A stretch of DNA of 64,000 bases from Rhizodiscina lignyota (lineage: Eukaryota > Ascomycota > Dothideomycetes > Aulographales > Rhizodiscinaceae). Below the pieces are notes generated by a model. The model did no database searches and was not told the DNA's origin. It was given only the letters and a program-made list of their open reading frames with translations. A program made the translations under genes and the position numbers. Below, in pieces: positions 42,596-52,926 of this stretch. The stretch covers positions 1,054,001-1,118,000 of the forward strand of contig ML978123.1 in NCBI GenBank assembly GCA_010015805.1, given 5' to 3'. Positions within the stretch are counted from its first letter, which is position 1. Each line of letters starts with the position of its first letter.

Positions 42596-44228
42596 ATGGC
42601 TCTTCTACACGGAGGGAGAAGACCAAGCTGGTAAGGAAATAAGAAATAACATGCAGTCACACATCGAACTAACCTCCTCTTGAAGGTCGGACGTACTGTT
42701 AAGTTTCTCGCCAGCATGGTTCACAGTCTGTATGGGTAGGAGCGCCTCGCACGATCAGCCACCACAATTCATGGCTAATTTCGATCAGGAACTGGAGCCA
42801 TGCAACAGTTGCTATTCAACTTCCCATATCCCTCAACTCAGAGTCCCCAGTGGATGCGAAATCTGGGCTTCTGCTTCTGGGTTCGTTGTTCAAGCTGCCG
42901 TGGAAGCTTCGCATTAACCACCGAATAGGTGTTGGATGTCGTTCTTTTCGGCATATTCACCGTTGTGCTGGTGGCTCGCTATATGTCGTATCCCAAGCTC
43001 ATGTACAAGTCGATTTCCGAATTTCCAACATGCTCCTTTCTTGGGGCTATCCCGATCGTAAGCTGTTCTGCCGCTGTGCACTGTTCATGCTCGAGCTGAA
43101 TGCCTTCAGGCTTTTGATACCATCGTCGAAGGCGTTATTTCCTACTACGGCAAACATGATAGCGGCAAATGGGCTGCTTTCGCGTTATTTTGGGTTGCTG
43201 TTGCTATGACTATCACAGTCAGCTTTGGTTTGCTTCTGTACCAAATGATAAGCTCAAGAAGGCGTCGCATCGAAGACGTCGCAGGACTGTAAGCAAAACT
43301 CTGTGTGCCAGTATGCAGGGAAACTGATCTGCCGGACAGGTGGTTGATGACTGCAGCTCCTGTCGTTATTGTTGCTGCCCTCGGCTCAAACATGAGCACC
43401 CAGTTCAGCGAGAAAGTCAACGTCACCGTGATGCTGGTGTCGTTCCTCCTCTGGACGTGTGGGTTGATGCTCGTTCATCTTGTTATGATGTGTTACTTCT
43501 GGCGTCTGGTAGCATACGGACTACCCTCTGAGCAATTACTTCCCTCCTCTTTTTTGCCTATGGCTCCTCTAAGTGAGTTTTTGATTGCATACATGACGGT
43601 GACGTCCACTAATCTCTTTCTCACAGGCCAAGGGGCATCAGGTGGGCTGCAGCTCTCAATAGCTTTCTCAACATACCTGCAGTCCTCCGACTTTACACTT
43701 ACCCAATCCACTCCGGTACAGTTCCCTGCTGTTGCTGTGATCGCTGTTGCGGAGTCCGTACATTGGGCCGGCGTTCTCGCCGCACTTGCCCTTCTCGCCT
43801 ATGCCACATTTTGGCTGATCGAAGCATCACTTGCCATGAGTTACAAGCGTCCCAGATCGTTCTCGATAGGAATGTGGAGCCTCACGTTCCCGTACGCTTC
43901 ATATACATCCGCCTGGGCGTTACTTGCAAAAGATCTGCGAAATCACGGGATGGCGGGATTTGCAGCCGCAAACACAGTAATTGCATCTCTGGTGTGGCTG
44001 TTCTGCGCAGGCATGACGATTCGAAACACGGTGTTCACGGGACAACTTTTCATCTTCGTCGCCGCTGCGGATGGGGAGGCCAGTCTGCAAAGACGAAATG
44101 GTGTGGAAAGTAAGAGAGACACTGAACAGAAAGAGACACACCTCATGGACGAAATGAATGGCAATGCTGGCGGGTCACGCACCCCGACGCAAAGCGAGCA
44201 CGGGAGCGGTTTTAAATTAGATGAATAG
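42596..44228 (+). CDS. TDT-family membrane transporter, Ssu1-like (sulfite efflux)
   Basis: Seven exons (42596-42630, 42686-42735, 42789-42880, 42929-43057, 43110-43288, 43340-43572, 43627-44228) give 439 aa, and all phases agree. The N-terminal hallmark SPAWFTVCMGTGAMQQLLF matches the first helix of Ssu1-type proteins; NFPYP, then VVLFGIFTVVLVARYMSYP and LGAIPIAFDTIVEGV follow. About ten membrane helices are seen, with APLSQGASGGLQLSIAF at helix 7. The last intron (43573-43626, 54 nt) is a multiple of three and stopless, so unspliced reading inserts a false segment. Yeast Ssu1 exports sulfite; malate (Mae1-like) or another anion remains possible. The C-terminal 60 aa are cytosolic and charged. 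Confidence 0.83.
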
Positions 44229-45000
44229 ACCAAAAAGTACTATAAAGTCATTTATTAACGTGACGGAGTAGAAAAAAAGCTAGTCACCTCCACCTCCATC
44301 TCCATCTCCGCCACCATCACCGTCATCGCCACCTCCATCTCCTCCGTCGTCCTGCATTTGTCAGCGCAGGTTGATGGATGCGTGGGATGTCGACTTATAC
44401 TGATGAGGTATTTATGTACTACGTAATAGCTTCGATGACTGAACGTGTTTGACGATAAAATTCGGATCAGCGTCGGTGGTAATATTAGATGATTATCAGT
44501 GGGGCTTCATAACCCTGATAGAAGGCTCTCGAGCTTTCAACCCCCAAAACTACATAGACTTGGAAGACTGCATCAAGTATGATAAGCACGGGTCATTTCT
44601 TAATATATTGGTATCTCTTAGAAGTTGATTATGTATAAAGGCTAAGGATAAAGCATTCCAAAATCCACTGCGCACCTCAGCGAAGCCATGCTAGCAGGTG
44701 AACGTTTGATATCAAAGCCAGATGAGCAATAACTATGAACCATACTCAACGCTGTCATGATAGATAAAAATACATATGTACCGAGTCATTCTCATTACTT
44801 TGACCCTTTTCCAGCTCCTGTTGCTAAGCCCTGACCTCTAGTCGACATTGGCCGCCCAAAAACGATGGTTGAATTGGGTATCACGAATCGAAGTTCTTCC
44901 GCGCTGAGCTCATCATTCGTTCCAGTGTTCTTATTACCACTTCTATTCCTCTCATTATGTTGCCTGTGCTTCACAATCTCTGCTCTTCTCCTACTTGGTT
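44229..45000. other. Intergenic with a short codon-like repeat
   Basis: About 0.8 kb between convergent stops. Its left end holds a (CCACCTCCATCT)-like low-complexity run, listed separately. The rest is AT-rich and shows no gene. Confidence 0.45.
44285..44352. repeat. CCACCTCCATCT-like low-complexity tract
   Basis: Read on the minus strand it gives Gly and Asp codons only, ending in GGGGD and a stop at 44282. A CTGAC...GCAG acceptor-like sequence precedes it on that strand. It could be the last exon of a small Gly/Asp-rich protein, but no matching first exon with an ATG was found. Confidence 0.4.
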
Positions 45001-47597
45001 TCAATCTCGATTCACTATTCTCAAACTCCTCTTCGGATTCAGCAACACCCCAACGAATGTCGGCTCTAGCCCTGCTAACAGATTCTCCGTACTGCTGCCG
45101 GCATCGCTGTTACTACTATGCGTCTGCGTCTGTTCGAGGGGGTGATATCTCTTCGCGGAGTTGATGCCGTCCACCGCTCCTGCCTGTGCAGGATTTGAGT
45201 TGCTGCCTGAACTTCCACCACTTCCGCTATGCGAGTGAATCGCACTCTGCGCACTCCTCTCCGCACTACGCCGATCCGATGAATTCTTCGAAGGCGTCGG
45301 AGGCACAAAGAAGCCGGCCTTTTCTGCTCTCGATGGGTCTGCAGCTGCCTGCTGTGCCATGGCAACATGGTGCTTGTACAGTTGTAGTTGTTTCCTGTAG
45401 ACCCACGCGCAGAATGCTAGGTATCCCGCTACGATTGCGAGAATACCGGCGACAACTCCCGCGACAATCGCGCCAATATTTGGGCCGCCACTGCCTCCGT
45501 TGTTGTTGCTGCTGCTGACGCTCCCCGGATTCGCGGATCCCGTTTCGGTGACAATTGCGCCGCTTGGTCCAGTAATCGTGTAGGTAATTGGTTTGCCAGT
45601 TGCCAATGGTCCGTCAGTAGCTGATTGAACGGGAGCCGTGACTGTTGCTGCACCAAGGCTGTTACCGCCGATGACGGAGATGACAGCCTCAGGGACGACG
45701 TAGCCATAACTTCCCTCCAGTCCGGCAGGTTTGCCAGAGTTTGAGTTCGAAGAGCCTGAATCCGAAGAGCCTGAATCCGAAGAGCCTGAATCCGAAGAGC
45801 CTGAATTTGAAGATCCTGAATTCGAAGATCCCGAATCCGAAGAGCCTTTCTGGCTAACCTGCTGCGAGAGAGGATTGTCTTTCAGACCAGCACTGAGCGC
45901 CGTAAACTGAGTACCCCATTGCAGTGAGCTCATGTTGAAGACATATACACCGGGGCTTTCGCATGGTATATCGTTGCCAATGTATCCACCAACGACGACC
46001 ATTTGTCCGTCCCAGATATTGCATGTATGTCCACTTCTGCCATATGGCACAGCTTGGTTGTCCATAGAGACGTTGATCCATGTGAAGCTTGGAACGGTCA
46101 ATATCCACATGTCTTGGTACTCTGTCTGGCTTTTGTATGGTTGTAGGTTCTGGCCAGCGAACATGTAAACATTGTATGAGGAACCATCTGGGGCTGCGGC
46201 TACGGCTGCACAAGGGTTGACGCGAATGCCTGGCGTTGGCCCACTAGTAGCTTGCTTATACCACTTGGAACTGTCGATATCAAAGACGTCGATAACGTTC
46301 ATTTGAGTCTACTGATATGTTAGTGTACCGCACATTGACAAGCCTTCAATGCGGACGACGGGTTCCTTACAAAGGTAGTGTTCGTGCCACCCGCGAGAGC
46401 CAGCAAGATCCCTTGCTTGCCGAATCCAGGGATGTATAGCAGTATTCCGTCCGCACGTTCAGTAAAACCACCAGTCTCCTGAAGCCCACCGTTTGTAACG
46501 TTTCGCCAGACGCCATCTGAACCAGCAGTCTTTCCGCCGGAGAGGTCGGACACTCCACTGTTCGTCGAACCCGGGAACGTGTACTCTAGCAGAGAGCGGA
46601 CGTACTCTCGTGCAACTGTGATACTCCATCCCGCTGTTGTCAGGAAGTCTTCATGACCGCCAAAATACCAACCTCTTCCTAGACCTGGCACATTGACGCC
46701 CGCACCTTCAGCGACCCTTTGCACGGGTTGGTTCGCATCCTCGGAGTTGGTACCGGCTGAGGTTTGTGGGTTGTTGTGCTCCTTCCAGGATGAAGAGCCA
46801 ATGTCGTATTCCCACAGAGCAAAGGGAACAGGAGACTCAACTGGGCTGTCCGAGAACTCACCACCGTAAAGGAAAAGAGAGTCATAAGAGTTCCACAGGT
46901 ACCCGTTGGCTACCGCAGGAGGTCCTGACGGCTGAGGCATGCCGTTGAAAGAAGGCGAGCCAATCTGCCATGTCTTCGTAAGATCCAAGGTGAGGAAGTC
47001 GTTGTTCCATTCATTATCGGTTTGGTCGCCGCTTTGAATTGCTCGACCACCGTAGATGTATAGTGTGCCGTTGACTAAGGCGCTTTGGTGGCTCCAACGC
47101 TTGCACACATCCGTAGGACTATTATCCCTTCGAGTGAAGTAGTCCGACTCACTTCGTGACTCTCTTTCGTGGTCTCTGATTACACCTGCATCAGCCGCTG
47201 GTAGCGGCGTCTCTCCGCCTTTAACAAATTGTGTATTCTGTGCGAGGGATATGGCGACGGCTAGGAAGACGGCCAGGATCGACAGTTTGGTGCAGAGAGC
47301 ATATCCTGAAAACCGCACCCGAGCCACGTTTGGGTCCATGTAGACAGTACGCGAAGCTTCGTCCTTCTCGTCGAGCATGAATTCGGAGTCGCTGTCGTCG
47401 ATTGCACCTTCGGCTGACCCACGCCGAGTTGCCTCTGATATATGGCTCAGATTCCGCCGGACCTTTGGCCTGCTGTTGGCCAAACTTGGATCGGATGATG
47501 AGGTATCATGATCCAAGTCGTCATCAAGACCAACTTCTTGGAACGATGACTTCCTTCGAGGCTTTCCAGCCTCATAGACATAAGTTGCTCGATGCAT
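45001..47597 (-). CDS. Kelch-repeat single-pass membrane protein
   Basis: Two exons (47597-46371 and 46308-45001, 61-nt intron) give 844 aa. The start is ATG 47597 (MHRATYVYEAG). A cytosolic N-terminus (about 115 aa) is followed by a membrane helix (KLSILAVFLAVAISLAQN). A beta-propeller of kelch-type blades comes next: QSALVNGTLYIYGGRA, SLFLYGGEFSDS, RGWYFGGHEDF, NVYMFAGQNL and GQMVVVGGYIGND. A Ser/Gly/Asn/Asp repeat (SSDSG, SSNSG units) separates it from a second hydrophobic helix (GAIVAGVVAGILAIVAGYLA) and a disordered tail. Orthologues of this layout exist in many Pezizomycotina, without a defined role. Topology would put the propeller outside or in the lumen. Confidence 0.85.
45740..45850. 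repeat. 15-bp coding minisatellite in the kelch gene
   Basis: About seven units of gaagagcctgaatcc and close variants. On the coding strand they give five-residue SSDSG/SSNSG repeats. Units differ at few sites, so recent expansion or length variation is likely. Confidence 0.75.
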
Positions 47598-48989
47598 TAT
47601 GGAAGGAAACGCGCATAACACGTTGTTTGGGAGTGAAACGCGAGGGGGGCCAGAAAGCGATTAAGTTTGGATGCGCAATTTCAGGACGGGTGGAAAAGAG
47701 CAATTGTCGATGTCGATCTCGATCAGGATTAATGTCGCAGTGCCCATCCACGGGCTGCCATTGAATGCAAGAGAAGTATTAAAGCAGAAATAGTTCTTCC
47801 GCTGGAAAGCAGAGATTGGAACAAGAGTAATTGAGCGGGTGAGCAGGGCGGGAGATAAAGAACGTCAATTGCAAACAAAATGATGCTCATCGGCGACAAG
47901 CATGCGACCAAGAATGCCACCTCGAAGGGCCCTTCGCCTCCCGTTGTCTCCGCATCTGCCAGTGCCCTATACTGGCCAGAGCGTGGAGTTCCTCCCGCGC
48001 CGTCTCAACCAGTGAGCGTGTCACGGTAGTTTCTTGATCGCGATGTGTCTGGTCCAAGGTCTTTAGAGCGACAGGGGCTGTCGTTCAACAGCTACGTCAT
48101 GTCGAGCACGGCGACGTCCAACTTTCGGATCGGCCGACCAACTAGGCAGGCAGGATGATCTGTCACTCGCGCTCGACCACTAGCGGCGCGCCACCGAGAG
48201 CGCGGTAGAATATTGAACAACGCAAATCTCCAACTGCGCGCGAATGAAAATGGCGCCCGATTCGAGGTGGTCGAGGGCTCCACTCTTTCTAGAAGCCCCA
48301 TCGAGGAAGGGTCAAGCCACATTCTCGTGGCTGTGGGACTATGGAAGACAACTCGGGAGATCAGCCATCCGACTAATTATTAAACAGAGACAATCCCACC
48401 CTCCCACTCTCTCGGGTGGGCCGCCAATAGGAAGATTGAGCTTTAACCTCCGGACGCCCTGTGGATATTTACGATCCGATAATAGTATACGCGGTTTGAG
48501 GCTGTTCAACCACTCCGTTGTGCGACTGTGGCGAGAATCTGCATGTAGGGATCAGGAGAGTATACGTTATCATGCGAAGGCTTGTAGCCGAGCTAGAATT
48601 AGAGTGTAGGACAAGATCTAGACGAAACCATTTTTTATTCCGCGAGGCTCAGACCTGATGTACAGTCCGGCATAGCAGTTTACCGGAGAATAGGACCCAA
48701 CAAATCAGCTGCTTTGCAAACCCCGACTGTAGTGTCTATGATAATAGGCTCGGAAGCCCTTCCCAGCCAATCCAGAAGTGCCCCTTCCGTTGCAAATATG
48801 ACCGAACGCCCCAACGCGCCCTTACGCTTATGCAAAGCAAAGTCTGCCATCGCCCTTCGCGGCAGTATGTGAATTGTAATGTACAGCTAGAAGTCCGCCT
48901 CAAGTACAGGCACGCAGTGATTGGAACTGGCGCCAACTCTGCCTCGCTTCAGGAGAAATAATTCGCTGGTCGGCCGATGCGGAGGATGC
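47598..48989. other. Intergenic, kelch gene promoter and carrier 3' flank
   Basis: 1.4 kb. It contains a perfect 7-bp inverted repeat, CCCACCC at 48395-48401 and GGGTGGG at 48414-48420 with a 12-nt loop. No open frame here has family resemblance. Confidence 0.45.
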
Positions 48990-50232
48990 TCAAATATATT
49001 TTTGTTCATCCTCTTCAGGTTCACCGTAGTTTCCGAAATTGATTATCATATCACGGGTCATCTCGAAGCTGAGCCAGCTGGCGGCCATACTAGGAGCGAC
49101 CTTCAGTAAGTTCGGCACGATGCCTTTGTAAAGACCAGCGATACCTTCCTGGCGGAGGATGGAAGAAAGAGCGTCCCAGATCGAGTTGTATTTAAAGCCC
49201 ATGCCAGGCATCGTGTTGATCTGGAAACGACGACGAAGAACATCACTGGGCACAATTAGTCATGCAAAATAGTAGAAGTACACAGGGGGGGACAAACAAA
49301 GGGTATGTGCAAGTCTGTGCGAATGCTCCAGAGGTCGCACCAGCAGCAAGCTTGCCAATAGGGGAGGGGTTCTTCTCGCCCTCAGGGGTAAAGAAGCCAC
49401 GCATTGACTCGTACGCCATGAAGTTCAAGCCGACCTTAAATACATTAGATACCTGGCTTCGACATTGGTCAAAAGGTGGTTACTCACATAAGGCGCGACG
49501 CCAGCAACGGTGGGAATAATGCCGCGATAAAGGGCAAGGATGCCCCCCTCATTTTTGTACATAATTTTCATCAAACTCCACATACCGGGGAGTTTCTGGC
49601 GTGTATCACGAGTGCCCAGGCCTTCAAACGAGGCTGATTGGATGGAGAGACGGGTACGGACAATATCGAGCGGGTAAGTGAAGGTGACTGATGTCATGCC
49701 AGCACAGGCACCACACATGAGGCGCTGGAGCGCATCTAGGCCTGTACCAGGAGACGTCTCGAAGAACTGGATATGTCCGATCAGTAAATTGTAGACCAGA
49801 GATTTTTTTATCTTGCTCCAAGATGCGAACAAGAGGGGATCTACAGTCCATCAAGATAACAGAGAGGTTAGACCCAATTATTGGCTCACTTACACGCTTG
49901 TAGAAGTTATAGGCGCCAAATTGGACGGCGGAGTAGGGGACGATTCGGATACAGTTGGTACCGTTTCCTGCCATGAAGCCACGCATCCCTTCCTCCCGCC
50001 ACATCTTTCCCAAAGCCTTGAAAACTGACATCTTGTACTCGTTGCGCCCAACACTTTGAATCTGAAATAATATCTTCAAGCGCTCGAGCGGCGAGACCAC
50101 TGTGCGCGAGACAGCTCCAGCAACGCCGCCAGCGATGAAGGCCGCAACGACTGGATCGGCGAACACTCTACGGTACTGATGCAGCGGAGGAGGAGCAAGA
50201 GGTTCAGCCATCGTACTTGATGTGCTCTGCAT
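48990..50232 (-). CDS. Mitochondrial carrier, YPR011C-like (APS/PAPS)
   Basis: Four exons (50232-49894, 49766-49488, 49434-49298, 49245-48990) give 336 aa; introns are 127, 53 and 52 nt. The three carrier signatures are VVSPLERLKILFQIQ, FTYPLDIVRTRLSIQ and CTYPFDVLRRRFQ; the last is formed by splicing. GVAGAVSRTVVSPLER at the start and WDALSSILRQEGIAGLYKG near the end match the yeast YPR011C group, which carries adenosine phosphosulfate and PAPS across the inner membrane. ATG 50232 and an in-frame ATG at 50211 are both possible. The first intron is longer than its neighbours and might hide an alternative exon. Confidence 0.88.
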
Positions 50233-52926
50233 GATAACTTGGTAAGCTGATTGGCTCTAGAGAGGCTGAAAGAACTCGAGAATTTAGAGGAGTGAGAAGT
50301 CGTGAGAGATTCTCCGAATCAGGGGTTTCTGCAGCAGTTCGGAGAAGATGAAGGGGGTATAGGGTGACGTACGGTAGAAGCGTCTGAGGTTATGGGAGGT
50401 AAAGGTGATATCCGCGGAAGGGAGGCACTCTCGCGAACTGGTGACTCTGCGGGGGCGCGTGAACTCATTGCGCTTCGTCTGAGGGCCTACACTGCCCAGC
50501 ACTCAAAGCTGCTGTCCAGGCAAGCTTATGGTAGTGACCGCGATGGCATTCACCGACGCGGGTGTGCGTTTCCTCTTTGCGAGCTCATGAGAAGAATATG
50601 CGCCTTGCGGAAGAGAGTCGACTACGCGGGGGTTTCGGCGGCGAAGGTGCGTGAGATATCGAGTGGAGAGTATGAGATAGGTGTGCCATTCACAACTTCA
50701 TCGATATTGACGATCAGGATGGGTGCTGTTGGAGATGCAAAGCGCTTTTCGCCTGCTGTTCGAACCCGGCCGTCGTGTGAAGAAGTGATCCTTGGCGCTG
50801 GCCAAAATCTTTTTCGGGAACGAGGGCCGGGCGCTGCAGCTCTTTCGTTCCTGATTCCAACCTTGCCCTCTTCTCCTTTGCAACAAGTGCAGGAACGCTT
50901 CCGCAGAGTGTCACAGAGATGCTGAAGCTGCTTGATCCCCCGTGAGAACCTCCGGATATCCGTTGTCCGTATCTATCTATCTCGGCTTCGTCTGACGGCA
51001 ACCGATCCAGCACTCCAGCCTTATCGTGCCGAACGAATTTTTTGCGGAATCGATGCCGCACTGTATGTACGCTTGCAGTAAAGGGGTACGACATCACGGT
51101 TCTCAACTGAAAATGGCACGGCCGATTATTCCAGATAAATGCGCTCTATGGCCCCATTACAGACGGGTTATGCTTCTTTGCTTCTCCTCCCTTGACTCTG
51201 GTCCCTAGCTCAGCAGACTGGGGCGTTGAGCGTTCGCCTCTGCGTTCGCCTCAGCCTGTGCTGCTGATGCTTTAACAGGAAGCGAAGGAGGCGATTTCGT
51301 CGCCATATCTTGACCACATGAAGCTTTGCCTGACCTGGTTGAATTCGAATGGATCGTCTGCAAGAAAATGGCGATGACCGAAAGAGGCTGAGCCACGCTG
51401 TGACGATTCTTTCATCCTGGGCCGTTGTCTTGTATGTATTCCGCAGTCACTCAACTAATGTCAAATTGCATTTTCGTTGTAGCCACTCTCCTCCATGACA
51501 ACAGCATTGGTTATATGGAGCGTTGACACTCTAAACGGATTCAACAATCTCATGGCAAGATCATTTAGGATGAAGTGCGGCAAATATTTATTTAAAACCG
51601 GCCTGCCCCTGATGAAGGTGAGAGGACCTAACAAAGGCTCAACTGTTCTCTGGAATTTCGTGGCTGCTTATGCCGGCTGCCGTGGTCGAACAGACTCAGC
51701 TTAACTTCAAACTCATTGCAATCTATCCCTTTGTTTATGCCGATGGTGAAGCTTTTGCATATATCGCTACATCCGTAGTAGTGTGGCTTGAAGCCGGCGG
51801 CACAGACAGCATCCAGAATTCGTCTTGCTGTCAGGTCACAAAAACTGTTGGAAATTGCCGCGTCTTAAGTCCGAACTTCACAAACTCGACTATTGTCGTT
51901 TATCGAGAGAAGATATACTCCGAGATCATATCCAAGGTCTAGAATCGTGACATGGCGCCGGGACGTCTAGCGTGCACTTGGGATGGGGAACTGGTTTAAA
52001 ATGCGCAATTTGAAGAGTCGGATCCATGCCGTCAATCATGCAAGCGATCAGCACCACCGCAGCTGAGGAAGTCAGGCGTTGTGAGGACGCGGTACGGCGC
52101 CCATGTCCTCCAATTTCGTTCAGTTCGGTTGGCCGCGATGAGGGATGTCCGGAGGCCGATACTCAGGAGGCGTGCGCCGAGGCAAAGCAGATAGGGACTG
52201 GCCGTTTTATACGTTGTACGGAGTAGATGACGCATCAAGCATTTCCATGGAGCTCGGGCAGGGAGTTGGGACGAGCAGCTGAATGTGGAGTGCAAGCAGG
52301 AGGCTCCGCTCAGCCATGAGGCTGCATACAGCCAGGAGCACTGCACCAATGGTTGCAAGCAGAGGCGAGGTGCAAGGATGATCAAATCTGATCACCTCGA
52401 GACGAATTTGTGCCCAATCCCCGGTACGTCACCTGTGAGTCGCCGGTTCTGCTCGAGAGGAGGTTGCAGTGCGTGATTTGTGCAAAGTCTCCGAGTGCGC
52501 GACAGATGTCAACACCAGCAACGCCCACTTCAGCTTTTAATAGCAGTGTGAGTGCCTCTGGACGTGACGCCGACACGCTCGTCTGAATGTTTCCTTCCCA
52601 ACTGCCCCTGCCGCATAGGCAAATCAGATCGTCAAGCTTCAAGCCTTGTTCCGGAGTGCTGGGAAGCGGCTTTGGACATGGCAGGGCAGGCCGTTGCACC
52701 TTACTTCTTCCGCACTGGTTTTCCTTGGAACCACGCGCACCCGGACGCACGTTGCTCGTCGAGTGTAGCCACACTTGACCCGAACTCCCACCTCCGTTTT
52801 CCGTTGTTGTGCTTTCGTTTGTTGCCCATCTTTGCTTTGCCATGTACAATTACCCTTAACACCTTGTAATGAAGTCGATTCCCGCCCTCCGAGCGTGCTC
52901 CCGCCGCATACACAAATAATGGAGAT
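50233..52926. other. 2.7-kb gene-poor stretch, one spliced candidate
   Basis: Only a two-exon candidate at 51495-51942 (listed separately) has any support. A 177-codon frame at 50392-50925 and overlapping minus-strand frames have no recognisable features. The right 400 bp include the LTE1 promoter. Confidence 0.45.
51495..51942 (+). CDS. Candidate two-exon small hypothetical protein
   Basis: Exon 51495-51617, an intron 51618-51693 (GTGAGA donor, CTAAC inside, ACAG acceptor, 76 nt) and exon 51694-51942 give an open 123-aa protein with matching phase. The sequence starts MTTALVIWSVDTLNGFNN and continues across the join as LPLMKTQLNFKLIAIYP. No domain is recognised. The support is only splice signals and frame; a chance alignment is quite possible. 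Confidence 0.25.

Noticed and set aside
50755-50790. tRNA-like GGGTTCGAAC sequence on the minus strand
   Set aside because: The flanking stem does not pair and no acceptor or anticodon arm can be drawn.
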